A stretch of 42,559 nucleotides of DNA, taken from Puniceibacterium sp. (GTDB taxonomy: Bacteria; Pseudomonadota; Alphaproteobacteria; Rhodobacterales; Rhodobacteraceae). Below the pieces are notes generated by a model. It was given only the letters and a program-made list of their open reading frames with translations, had not been told where the DNA came from and searched no databases. The position numbers and the translations under genes are program-made. This document shows, piece by piece, positions 8,029 through 17,506 of the stretch. Location of the stretch: positions 1 to 42,559 of the forward strand of contig JAGXGV010000077.1 of NCBI GenBank assembly GCA_024636635.1, given 5' to 3'. Within the stretch, counting starts at the first letter, position 1, and the number at the start of each line of letters is the position of its first letter.

Positions 8029-8964
8029 TCAGTATCCCGCGCTGCGGTCCACAAGATGCAGCAGTCCCTTGCCAGCCTCGTTGCGGCGGATGTTTTCGGC
8101 GATGACCCGCGACGCACTGTCGGGCCGGGTTTCCGACGCGATGTGCGGGGTCACCGTCACCTTGGGGTGCGACCAGTAGGGGTCTTCCGCCGGAAGGGGT
8201 TCCACCCGGAACACATCCAGAGTGGCATGGTCGATCTGGCCGCTGTCCAGCGCCGTCAGCAGGGCGGTATCGTCGATCAGCGGACCGCGCCCGGGATTGA
8301 TGATCACGGCGCCGCGCGGCATCATCGCCAGCGTTTGCGCGTTCAGGGTGTTTTCGGTCATCGGGGTCGCAGGCAGCAGCAGGACGACGATCTGCGCCTT
8401 TCCCAGCGCCGCGTGCAGCCCGTCGGCACCGGACAGGGCCGTGACGCCCGGCATGGACTTTTGCGACCGGCTCCACCCCGTTACCGGAAAGCCAAGCGGC
8501 AGCAGCGCCGCGGCGCAGGCCTGCCCAAGCGCGCCGAAGCCCAGGATCGTGACGGGTCGGTCCTTTGACAGCGGTGGCGGCGCGTGGTCCCAGACATGGC
8601 CGGGATTGACGATGTGGCGGTCCATTTCCAGATGGTGGCGCAGCACATGGCCGGTCACCCATTCCACCATGCCCTGGGTCAGCCCCTCTTTGTCGACCAT
8701 GCGGGTCAGCGGCACGGTCAGGGTCGGGTTCTGGACCACACCTTCGACCCCGGCCCAGAGGTTCATCACTGCCTTGAGCCGCTTGTAGGGCGTGAAATCC
8801 TGCACGGCGCTGTTGGGGGCGTAGACGATATAGTCAACCTCGTCGGGCGCAAAGTCGGTGCGCAGGTCATAGCCAAGCCCGGTGGCGTCCAGCGCCTCGG
8901 TCAGCGGGGTTTCGTATTGGGCCCAGCGGTCTGCGTGTGCTGCGAAAAGAATGTTTACTGTCAT
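8029..8964 (-). CDS. ghrA: Glyoxylate/hydroxypyruvate reductase A (D-2-hydroxyacid dehydrogenase)
   Basis: A 311-residue NAD(P)-dependent 2-hydroxyacid dehydrogenase of the GhrA branch. The N-terminal domain has [10 protein letters not shown] and LWAGVEGV. The Rossmann loop GFGALG is at 142-147. The catalytic set is Arg226 (NPGRG), Glu255 (RVEPLP) and His274 (TPHIAS). It reduces glyoxylate or hydroxypyruvate in the cytoplasm. Its ATG lies 1 nt after the rodA stop codon, so it is almost certainly cotranscribed with the cell-shape genes although it has no obvious link to them. Exact substrate preference cannot be read from sequence. Confidence 0.92.
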   Translation of the reverse strand: MTVNILFAAHADRWAQYETPLTEALDATGLGYDLRTDFAPDEVDYIVYAPNSAVQDFTPYKRLKAVMNLWAGVEGVVQNPTLTVPLTRMVDKEGLTQGMVEWVTGHVLRHHLEMDRHIVNPGHVWDHAPPPLSKDRPVTILGFGALGQACAAALLPLGFPVTGWSRSQKSMPGVTALSGADGLHAALGKAQIVVLLLPATPMTENTLNAQTLAMMPRGAVIINPGRGPLIDDTALLTALDSGQIDHATLDVFRVEPLPAEDPYWSHPKVTVTPHIASETRPDSASRVIAENIRRNEAGKGLLHLVDRSAGY

Positions 8965-8965
8965 G

Positions 8966-10105
8966 TTACCTCGGTCTGTGAATATGGGCGCTCTGCACGA
9001 GGCCGAAAGCCACCATCAGCACCAGCATGGCGGACCCGCCATAGCTGACCAGCGGCAGCGGCACGCCGACGACAGGGGCCAGGCCCATGACCATCGACAT
9101 GTTGACGGCGAAGTACAAAAAGAAGGTCAGGCCGACCCCGAGGATCAGCAACGACGAGAACCGGTCGCGGTTCTGCAAGGCCGAGGTGATGCAGAACACC
9201 AGGATCAGCACATAGAGGATCAGCAGCGACACCGCACCGACAAAGCCGAACTCCTCGGCCAGAGTGTTGAAGATGAAATCGGTATGCTTTTCCGGCAGGA
9301 AGTTCAGCCGCGACTGCGTGCCCTGCATGAAGCCGCGCCCGGTCCAGCCGCCCGATCCCATGGCGATCTTGGCCTGGGTGATGTGATAGCCCGCCCCCAG
9401 CGGATCGGAGCTTGGGTCGATGAAGGTGTCGATGCGGCGGAACTGGTAGTCCTTGAGCAACTGCCAATCGGTGTCCCGGCTTTTCAGCACGGTGGCGATG
9501 CCGCCGATCCCGGCCGCGAAAACCGTGGCGAAATAGGCCCAGTGCACGCCGGCGAGAAACATCATCAGACCGCCGCCGAACACCAGAAGCAGCGCCGTGC
9601 CAAGATCGGGCTGCGTCAGGACCATGGCGGTGGGCAGCAGGATCATGATCACCGGGATGATCACCCACAGGATGCCCGAGGTCTTTCGGATCGGCAGCCA
9701 GTCGTAATAGGCCGCGAGCAGCATCACCAGCGTGAACTTCATCAGTTCGGAAGGCTGCAACCGGACGAAGCCAAAATCGATCCAGCGTTGCGCACCCATG
9801 CCGACCGATCCGAAGAATTCGACGACAACCAGCAGCACGATCGAAAGGAGATAGGCAACCACCGACAGGTTGCGCCAGAACCAGATCGGCACCATTGCAA
9901 CCATGAACATCAACACGAGGCCCAGGATGTAGCGTTTCATCTGCGGCCCGGCCCAAGGCTCGAACGAGCCGCCTGCCACGGAATAGAGCATCAGAAAACC
10001 GACAGAGGCAACCGCCGTCAGCAAGAGCACCAGCGGCCAGTTGAGGTGCAGCACCTTGCGCAGCCCGGCGGGGACCGTCTTGACCGAATATTCGAGATAG
10101 CTCAT
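8966..10105 (-). CDS. rodA: Peptidoglycan glycosyltransferase RodA (SEDS family)
   Basis: A 379-residue integral membrane SEDS protein with about ten hydrophobic segments. It polymerises lipid II glycan strands in the lateral wall in complex with PBP2. Recognisable blocks are FVRLQPSELMKFTLVM (about residue 113), QPDLGTALLLVFGGG (about 159) and, near the C-terminus, GLAPVVGVPLPLVSYGGSAM, the SEDS signature. The ATG at 10105 gives the standard N-terminus (MSYLEYSVK) and overlaps the mrdA stop by 4 nt, showing translational coupling. Order mreB-mreC-mreD-mrdA-rodA is the classical elongasome operon. Confidence 0.97.
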   Translation of the reverse strand: MSYLEYSVKTVPAGLRKVLHLNWPLVLLLTAVASVGFLMLYSVAGGSFEPWAGPQMKRYILGLVLMFMVAMVPIWFWRNLSVVAYLLSIVLLVVVEFFGSVGMGAQRWIDFGFVRLQPSELMKFTLVMLLAAYYDWLPIRKTSGILWVIIPVIMILLPTAMVLTQPDLGTALLLVFGGGLMMFLAGVHWAYFATVFAAGIGGIATVLKSRDTDWQLLKDYQFRRIDTFIDPSSDPLGAGYHITQAKIAMGSGGWTGRGFMQGTQSRLNFLPEKHTDFIFNTLAEEFGFVGAVSLLILYVLILVFCITSALQNRDRFSSLLILGVGLTFFLYFAVNMSMVMGLAPVVGVPLPLVSYGGSAMLVLMVAFGLVQSAHIHRPR

Positions 10106-12045
10106 GCCCGGCTCGGTCCGTCGGGATCGGGGATCTGGCGTTCGCGGCTCAGTTGTTCCTGCTGCGCCTTTATGCGCTCGTGATCCTTGGACGGATAGGC
10201 CGAAAGCGGCGGGTTCCCATTGTAAAGTGCCTGAAGCGTCACGTCCCGGTTGATCGGGGCCGCCGCAGAGGACCCGCCGCCGCCATGTTCGACCACCACC
10301 GACACGGCGATCTTGGGGTTGTCGAAGGGGGCGAAGTTCACGAACAGACCGTGATCGCGCCGGTTCCACGGGAGGTCGTTGTTGTTGATCACGCCGCGCG
10401 CCCGTTCGGCGGCGCTAATGTTGCGGACCTGGCTCGTGCCGCTCTTGCCGGCCATGCGGAACGCCTCTTCGGCGATGCGTGATCCATAGCCGGTACCGCG
10501 CCGGTTGTTGGATACCGAGAACATCGCCCGGCGGATCCAGCGCAGGTGGTTCTCGTTCAGGTCCAGGCTTTCGCCGCCCTGCGATGGTGTTTCCACCCCG
10601 TCGATGGACCTGACCAGCCGGGGCGAGATGCTGCGACCGGTCGCCAGCCGCGCCGTCATCACCGCCTGTTGCAGGGGCGAGGTCAGCACATAGCCCTGAC
10701 CGATCGCCACGTTCACCGTGTCGCCGATCACCCAGCTTGACCCGCGTTCGCGCAGCTTCCACGCCTTGTCGGGAATCAGCCCCGAGGTGACGGCCGACAT
10801 CGGCAGGTCATGCGCGACCCCCAGCCCCAGACGTCGGCTCATTGCGGCGATGTTCTCGATCCCGACCTTCAGCGCAAGGTCGTAGTAGTAGACATCGCAG
10901 CTTTCGCGCATCGACGCCTCCAGGTTCATGTGTCCGTGCCCAGCGCGTTTCCAGCAGTGGAACCGCCGTCCGCCGACTTCGAGATGGCCCGGGCACCAGA
11001 CGGTTTCCTCGGGGCCTATGACGCCGGCTTCCAATGCGGCCATGGCCGTCACCATCTTGAAGGTGGACCCCGGCGGATAGGCATCCTGCACGGTCTTGGA
11101 GGCCAGCGGCCGGTGGTCGTTGTCGCGCAGCATACCATAGTCTTCGACCGAAATGCCGCGCACGAACTTGTTGGGGTCATAGGCGGGCGAGGACGAGATC
11201 GCCAGAATGTCGCCGTGTTCAAGGTCCATCACCACCACACTGGCGCTTTCCTCGCCCAGCCGGGCGCGGACATAATCCTGAAGGCGTCCGTCGATGGTCA
11301 GTTGCAGATCGGCGCCTTCTTCGCCTTCGCGGCGGTCAAGTTCGCGCATCACGCGGCCCACGGCATTGACCTCGACCCGCTTGGCACCGGCGCGCCCGCG
11401 CAGGATCTCTTCGTATTTGGCTTCGACCCCGACCTTGCCGATCTGAAATCGGGGGATGCGCAGCACGGGTTCGGGGTCTTCGTAGCGGGCGAGGTCCCGT
11501 TCGCTGACCGGGCCGACATAGCCCGCCACATGGGCAAAGGCCGTGGTCATCGGATAATGCCGCGACAGACCCACTTCGGGCGTCACGCCGGGCAGGGCGG
11601 GGGCATTCACGGCGACGCGGCTGATGTCTTCCCAACTGACGCGGTCGGCGACGGTGATGGGCAGGAACGGGGCAGAGCGGTTCATTTCAGTCAGCGCGCG
11701 GTTCAGCTCGTCCTCGTCCAGTTCGATAAGGGTAGACAGCCGCGCGATCACGTCCGCAACGTCGCCGGCATCCTCGCGCACGATGGTGATACGGTAGCTT
11801 GGGGCGTTCTCGGCGATGATCAGCCCGTTGCGGTCAAAGATCTGTCCCCGCGCAGGCGGGATCAGGCGCAGGTTGATGCGGTTCTCTTCGGCCAGCAGAC
11901 GGAATTCATCCGCCTGTTCGACCTGCATGAACTGCATCCGCGCCGCCAGAACCCCGGCAAAGCCCAGTTGCAGCCCGCCCAGCATGACACCGCGGCGCGA
12001 AATCTTGCGCACGCTTTCGGCGGAATCTCTCGGAGTGCGTCTCAT
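10102..12045 (-). CDS. mrdA: Penicillin-binding protein 2 (elongasome transpeptidase)
   Basis: A 647-residue class B penicillin-binding protein that crosslinks peptidoglycan in the periplasm during cell elongation. An N-terminal membrane anchor (about residues 19-38) follows a basic twin-Arg-like stretch. The pedestal region starts with PPARGQIFDRNG. The transpeptidase active-site Ser is in PPGSTFKM (Ser about 327). The second motif region is RESCDVYYYD and the third is KSGTSQ (Lys about 534). The C-terminal tail is polar and rich in Gln and Arg. Coupled to mreD upstream and rodA downstream by 4-nt overlaps. Confidence 0.97.
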   Translation of the reverse strand: MRRTPRDSAESVRKISRRGVMLGGLQLGFAGVLAARMQFMQVEQADEFRLLAEENRINLRLIPPARGQIFDRNGLIIAENAPSYRITIVREDAGDVADVIARLSTLIELDEDELNRALTEMNRSAPFLPITVADRVSWEDISRVAVNAPALPGVTPEVGLSRHYPMTTAFAHVAGYVGPVSERDLARYEDPEPVLRIPRFQIGKVGVEAKYEEILRGRAGAKRVEVNAVGRVMRELDRREGEEGADLQLTIDGRLQDYVRARLGEESASVVVMDLEHGDILAISSSPAYDPNKFVRGISVEDYGMLRDNDHRPLASKTVQDAYPPGSTFKMVTAMAALEAGVIGPEETVWCPGHLEVGGRRFHCWKRAGHGHMNLEASMRESCDVYYYDLALKVGIENIAAMSRRLGLGVAHDLPMSAVTSGLIPDKAWKLRERGSSWVIGDTVNVAIGQGYVLTSPLQQAVMTARLATGRSISPRLVRSIDGVETPSQGGESLDLNENHLRWIRRAMFSVSNNRRGTGYGSRIAEEAFRMAGKSGTSQVRNISAAERARGVINNNDLPWNRRDHGLFVNFAPFDNPKIAVSVVVEHGGGGSSAAAPINRDVTLQALYNGNPPLSAYPSKDHERIKAQQEQLSRERQIPDPDGPSRA

Positions 12046-12581
12046 AGCGAATGTCCCAATCTGTCGACCTCACCGGGGGCGGATCGGCGCACGCCGAACG
12101 CCATATGCGACAGGATGACCACCACGGGATAGAACAGGATGGTCATCGCCAGCTGCATCAGAACAAGAAACGGCGTACCCGACGGCACGATGAGGACCAG
12201 CAACACCAGCCGATATACCATCGTTATGGCGATGAGACACCCCGCCACGGTAAACCATTCCAGAAGAAACGTGGTTTCTCTTTGCCGCCGTTCGCGTGAC
12301 TTCATCCAATGGACCGCCATCACCATCAGGGCCGCCCACAGTCCGGGCGGACGCTGGAACAAGAGGTCCGCCAGCAGCATCACCCCCGCAACGGCCAGCG
12401 TCGGCACGTAGTCCGGCCGCCGCAACGCCCAGGCAAAACACAGGCAGACCATCAGGTCGGGCGACGCCCAGCGGCGCGGCGTCGTTTCAAGCGGCAGAAG
12501 GTGGAAGAACATTATCAAAAGGCACAGCGCGACAAAGACAGCGCGCATCGTCCATGTTCTCGTGGCGCCCTGATCAACCAT
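12042..12581 (-). CDS. mreD: Rod shape-determining protein MreD
   Basis: A 179-residue hydrophobic protein with about five membrane segments, the first at about residues 12-28. ASPDLMVCLCFAWALRRP resembles the conserved loop of MreD (P-D-l-x-L-a-xAW). MreD is the inner-membrane scaffold of the rod complex, linking MreC and MreB. Its start overlaps the end of mreC by 8 nt and its stop overlaps mrdA by 4 nt. Sequence conservation in this family is low, so the call rests on topology, length and position. Confidence 0.9.
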   Translation of the reverse strand: MVDQGATRTWTMRAVFVALCLLIMFFHLLPLETTPRRWASPDLMVCLCFAWALRRPDYVPTLAVAGVMLLADLLFQRPPGLWAALMVMAVHWMKSRERRQRETTFLLEWFTVAGCLIAITMVYRLVLLVLIVPSGTPFLVLMQLAMTILFYPVVVILSHMAFGVRRSAPGEVDRLGHSL

Positions 12582-13503
12582 CAGAGCCTCCGACCGGGGC
12601 AGCGGGCGTGTCCGCGGGCGGCGGCGTGCCGGTGCCGGGTGGCACGTCCGGAAGGATCAGCGCACTGGGCTGGCTGACCTTGCGTGCACCATGATCGCGC
12701 AGCACACGCAGGAATTCCAGCCGTTCGTAATCGGCCGACATGCGCACCCGCAGCCGCCCGCCCGGGTCCTGCGCCACCTGACCGATCAGCAGACCCGGCG
12801 GAAACACCTCTCCGTCACCGGATGTCACGATGCGGTCGCCGGGACGCACAAGGTCGGGGTCTTCCAGGAAATCGACGGGCGGCGCGGCTGTGTTGTCGCC
12901 GACGATCAGCGCGCGCTGTCCCGAGGGCTGGATCACCGCCGGAATCCGACTGGTCGAATCGGTCAGCAGGATCACCCGGCTTGTGGTGTCCCCAACGCCC
13001 GAAATCCGCCCGACAAGACCGATGCCGTCCATCGTCGCCCAGCCATCGACGATGCCGTCGCGCGAACCGACGTTGATCAGCACCGTCTGGCGGAAGGGCG
13101 AACCGCTGTCGGCAAGAACGACCCCGGTGATATAGGTCAGTCGCGGGTCGAGCCGCACGTTGTTGAGATCCTTGAGCCGGGCATTCTCCTGTTCAAGCTG
13201 AAGCGCCGCCTCTTTCCACGACGTCATCTGACGCAGCTCGCGCCGCAGTTCCTGGTTCTGTTCATAGATGTTCTGGTAGCTGCGGAAATCGCGCAGGATC
13301 TTGACGCTTGCCGTCACCGGCGCCATCGCCCAGTCAAAGCTTGGTATCACGGTGTCGATCACCTGCGCCCGGAACCGTTCCACCCGCGGCGAATCGATGC
13401 GCCAGACCAGGAACAGCCCCAGCAGGCACAGAACCAGCACCGCCAGAAGCAGACGCTTCAGCGGGCCGGTATAGTCGTCTCCGTTCGCGCGGTCCCGTGC
13501 CAC
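12574..13503 (-). CDS. mreC: Rod shape-determining protein MreC
   Basis: A 309-residue bitopic protein with one membrane helix (about residues 17-35). A coiled coil (about 78-110, EQNQELRRELRQM and following) is followed by the beta-barrel periplasmic domain (GVVLADSGSPFRQTVLINVG, GLVGRISGVGDTTSRVILLTD split by short linkers). The C-terminus (from about 285) is Pro/Ala-rich. MreC organises PBP2 and RodA around MreB filaments. It lies 31 nt downstream of mreB and overlaps mreD. Length is normal for alphaproteobacteria. Confidence 0.95.
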   Translation of the reverse strand: MARDRANGDDYTGPLKRLLLAVLVLCLLGLFLVWRIDSPRVERFRAQVIDTVIPSFDWAMAPVTASVKILRDFRSYQNIYEQNQELRRELRQMTSWKEAALQLEQENARLKDLNNVRLDPRLTYITGVVLADSGSPFRQTVLINVGSRDGIVDGWATMDGIGLVGRISGVGDTTSRVILLTDSTSRIPAVIQPSGQRALIVGDNTAAPPVDFLEDPDLVRPGDRIVTSGDGEVFPPGLLIGQVAQDPGGRLRVRMSADYERLEFLRVLRDHGARKVSQPSALILPDVPPGTGTPPPADTPAAPVGGSDG

Positions 13504-13534
13504 GAAATCCCCTTCGGCTCAAAAGGTGAGGGGC

Positions 13535-14902
<1,368 letters not shown>

Positions 14903-17404
14903 ATGAAAACCAACGTCAAAGCACTGGCGGTCGGCGGCGGCGCTGTCGGCACCTCGATCGCCTATCACCTGGCCCGCGCGGGCTGGGACGATGTGATGCT
15001 GCTGGAACGCGACGAACTGACAAGCGGCAGCACCTGGCATGCCGCCGGTCTGCTGCCCTATTTCAACATGTCCTTTGCCACGACACATATCCACGACCAT
15101 TCCATCCGGTTTTACAAGACGCTTGAGGAAGAGACCGGCCTAAACGCCGGATTTGCCGTGGTCGGCAACCTGCGCATGGCGCAGACGGACGCGCGCATGG
15201 ATGAATACATGCTCTACGCCACCACTGCAGAAACCTGCGGCGTGCCGTTCGAATGGCTGACCCCCGCGCAGATCAAGGACCGCTGGCCGCTGCTGCGCAC
15301 CGATGATCTCAAGGGTGCGATATTCCACCCCACCGACGGCTACATCAACCCCGCCGACGTGACGATGGCCATGGCCAAGGGCGCGCGCCAGCGCGGCGTC
15401 GTGATCGAACGCAAGTGGCAGGTCGACAGCTATACCTGGATGGGCGATCACTGGGATGTGGGCATCACGAAGATGGTGGAAAAGGGCGGCAATCTGGTCC
15501 CGTCCGAGGAAACCGCCGTCATCCACGCCGAACACGTCGTCACCGCCACCGGCAACCACGCACAGCGCACCGCGCGCCTGCTGGGGATCAAGATCCCGGC
15601 GATTCCCGTCGAACATCAGTTCATCGTGACCGAACCCGACCCCGCGCTGTTGGAATACCGCAAGACACACGACCAGCACCCGGTCCTGCGCGACGCTGAC
15701 GCCAAATGGTACGTCCGCGAGGAACGTGGCGGCTGGATTTTGGGCCCGTACGAAAAGGGCGCGCCCGCCCGGTTCGAATATGGCGTGCCCGACAGTTTCC
15801 GCGCCGACCTGTTCCCGCTGGATCTCGAGCGGATCGAAGAGGAATACATGGCGATGATCCACCGGATCCCGTCTTCGGAAGAGGTCGGCCTCAAGGACGA
15901 TTTCAACGGACCGATCTGTTACACGCCCGATGGCAACCCGCTGGTCGGCCCCGCACCCGGACTGCGCAACATGTGGCTGGCCGAGGGGTTCAGCTTTGGC
16001 ATCACCGCCGCCGGCGGCACCGGGCATTACCTCGCCCAGCTGATGACCCAAGGCGAGGCCGAAATCGACATGGCCAGTCTCGATCCCAAACGGTTCGGGT
16101 CGTGGATGACCACCGAATACGCCGCCCGAAAGAACGAAGAGGCGTATGACCACGTCTTTGTCCTGCATCACCCGGACGAGGAACGCCCCGCCTGCCGCCC
16201 CCTGCGCACCGTGCCCGCCTATGAACGGCAAAAGGCGCGCGGCGCGCAGTTCGGCCATGTGAACGGCTGGGAACGGCCCAACTACTATGGCCCGCTGGAC
16301 GCGCCCGACAGTTTCGACCACGACGCGCGGTCCTTCCGCCGGGGCGGCTGGTGGCAATATGCCGTGGACGAGGCACGCGCGATCCGCGAGGGCGTCGGCC
16401 TGATCGACGCGTCGGCCTTTACCAAACATGTGGTCAAAGGCCCCGGTGCCACACAGTTCCTCGACTGGTTCACCTGCAACAAGCTGCCCAAAGTCGGGCG
16501 CATCAACCTGACCTATGCGCTGACCGGTCAGGGCACCACGCGCACCGAATATACCATCGTCCGGCTGGCCGAGCACGAGTATTACCTGGTCTCGGCCGGC
16601 GCCTGGACCGATTATGACGCCGATTTCCTGCGCAAGGCCGCCGCCGACAAGGCCGCCGAGTTCGGCTATATCGAGATCCAGAACGTCACCACCCAATACG
16701 GCGTCTTTGCCATCGCGGGGCCGAAATCCCGCGACGTGCTGAATGCCGTGATCAAGGATGCCGACCCCGCCACCGCCCTGAGCAACAAGCGGTTCCCCTG
16801 GCTCACCATGCGCGACATTGAACTCGGCATGTGCCCGGTCCGCGCCATCCGTGTCGCCTACACCGGAGAACTGGGCTGGGAGCTGCACCATCCGATCGAG
16901 ATGCAGACCTACCTCTTTGACCTGCTCGAACAGGCGGGCGCGGCGCATGGTATGAAACTGGTTGGCGCCCGCGCCCAGAACTGGCTGCGGCAGGAAAAGT
17001 CCTATCGCGCCTTCGGCAACGAACTCGGCCGCGACGCCACCCCGCTCGAGGCGGATCTGCCACGCTTTGTCGACCTGTCCAAGGAGTTCAACGGCAAGCA
17101 GGCTATGCAGGCCAAGGGCATCCGGTCGACCTGCATCACCCTGCTGATCGACGGCCCCGACGATGCCGATCCCTGGGGCCGCGAGGCGCTCTATGCCGCT
17201 GACGGCACCCGCGTCGGGCGGCTGACCTCGGGCGGGTACTCAGTCGCCTTCGGAAAAAGCATCGGCATGGGATATGTGAAACCCGCCCATGCCGAGGTCG
17301 GCACCGTGCTGAAGGTCAGGATGCTGAACCAGTTGTGGGATGCTACAGTGACCGAAGACAGCCCCTACGACCCGCAGAACGCCAGCATCCGCAAGGACGG
17401 TTGA
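14903..17404 (+). CDS. GcvT-fused FAD-dependent oxidoreductase (dimethylglycine/sarcosine dehydrogenase family)
   Basis: An 833-residue two-part enzyme. The first half is a DAO-type FAD domain, with dinucleotide loop GGGAVG at 11-16 and STWHAAG at 43-49. His46 matches the residue that holds FAD covalently in dimethylglycine and sarcosine dehydrogenases. The second half (from about residue 430) is an aminomethyltransferase (GcvT) fold with VAYTGELGWELHHP and a C-terminal GCV_T_C barrel. Such enzymes remove N-methyl groups and pass the one-carbon unit to tetrahydrofolate, with electrons to ETF. The ATG at 14903 is chosen because the FAD domain begins there. Roseobacters use this family in glycine betaine breakdown, but no other betaine gene lies beside it. 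Exact substrate uncertain. Confidence 0.85.
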   Translation: MKTNVKALAVGGGAVGTSIAYHLARAGWDDVMLLERDELTSGSTWHAAGLLPYFNMSFATTHIHDHSIRFYKTLEEETGLNAGFAVVGNLRMAQTDARMDEYMLYATTAETCGVPFEWLTPAQIKDRWPLLRTDDLKGAIFHPTDGYINPADVTMAMAKGARQRGVVIERKWQVDSYTWMGDHWDVGITKMVEKGGNLVPSEETAVIHAEHVVTATGNHAQRTARLLGIKIPAIPVEHQFIVTEPDPALLEYRKTHDQHPVLRDADAKWYVREERGGWILGPYEKGAPARFEYGVPDSFRADLFPLDLERIEEEYMAMIHRIPSSEEVGLKDDFNGPICYTPDGNPLVGPAPGLRNMWLAEGFSFGITAAGGTGHYLAQLMTQGEAEIDMASLDPKRFGSWMTTEYAARKNEEAYDHVFVLHHPDEERPACRPLRTVPAYERQKARGAQFGHVNGWERPNYYGPLDAPDSFDHDARSFRRGGWWQYAVDEARAIREGVGLIDASAFTKHVVKGPGATQFLDWFTCNKLPKVGRINLTYALTGQGTTRTEYTIVRLAEHEYYLVSAGAWTDYDADFLRKAAADKAAEFGYIEIQNVTTQYGVFAIAGPKSRDVLNAVIKDADPATALSNKRFPWLTMRDIELGMCPVRAIRVAYTGELGWELHHPIEMQTYLFDLLEQAGAAHGMKLVGARAQNWLRQEKSYRAFGNELGRDATPLEADLPRFVDLSKEFNGKQAMQAKGIRSTCITLLIDGPDDADPWGREALYAADGTRVGRLTSGGYSVAFGKSIGMGYVKPAHAEVGTVLKVRMLNQLWDATVTEDSPYDPQNASIRKDG

Positions 17405-17429
17405 CAGGCTACCCGGTCCCCGCTTCTCT

Positions 17430-17498
17430 GGGTCATAAATATCCCGGGGGTCCGGGGGGCCGGCCCCCCGGTCCGGCGGCGCGCCAAAGGGCGCGCCG
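17430..17498. terminator. GC-rich hairpin block between convergent genes, with dispersed motif copy A
   Basis: A 21-base motif at 17430-17450 (GGGTC...ATATCCCGGGGG) is followed by a perfect 20-bp palindrome CCGGGGGGCCGGCCCCCCGG at 17452-17471. A second hairpin comes next, with 9-bp arms 17477-17485/17490-17498 and loop AAAG. It lies between the convergent DMGDH-like gene and mcd, so it probably ends transcription from both sides. No U-run follows either stem. A 19/21 match to the motif, inverted and also beside GC hairpins, is at 28370-28390. Confidence 0.6.
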
Positions 17499-17506
17499 CA
17501 ACCGGT

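Noticed and set aside
8882..10183. Long plus-strand open frame opposite ghrA and rodA, rich in His and Gln
   Set aside because: It is a GC-rich antisense shadow of rodA; no domain is recognisable and the minus-strand genes are certain.
15140..16948. 602-codon minus-strand open frame opposite the DMGDH-like gene
   Set aside because: Antisense shadow. The plus strand encodes intact FAD and GcvT domains over the same bases.
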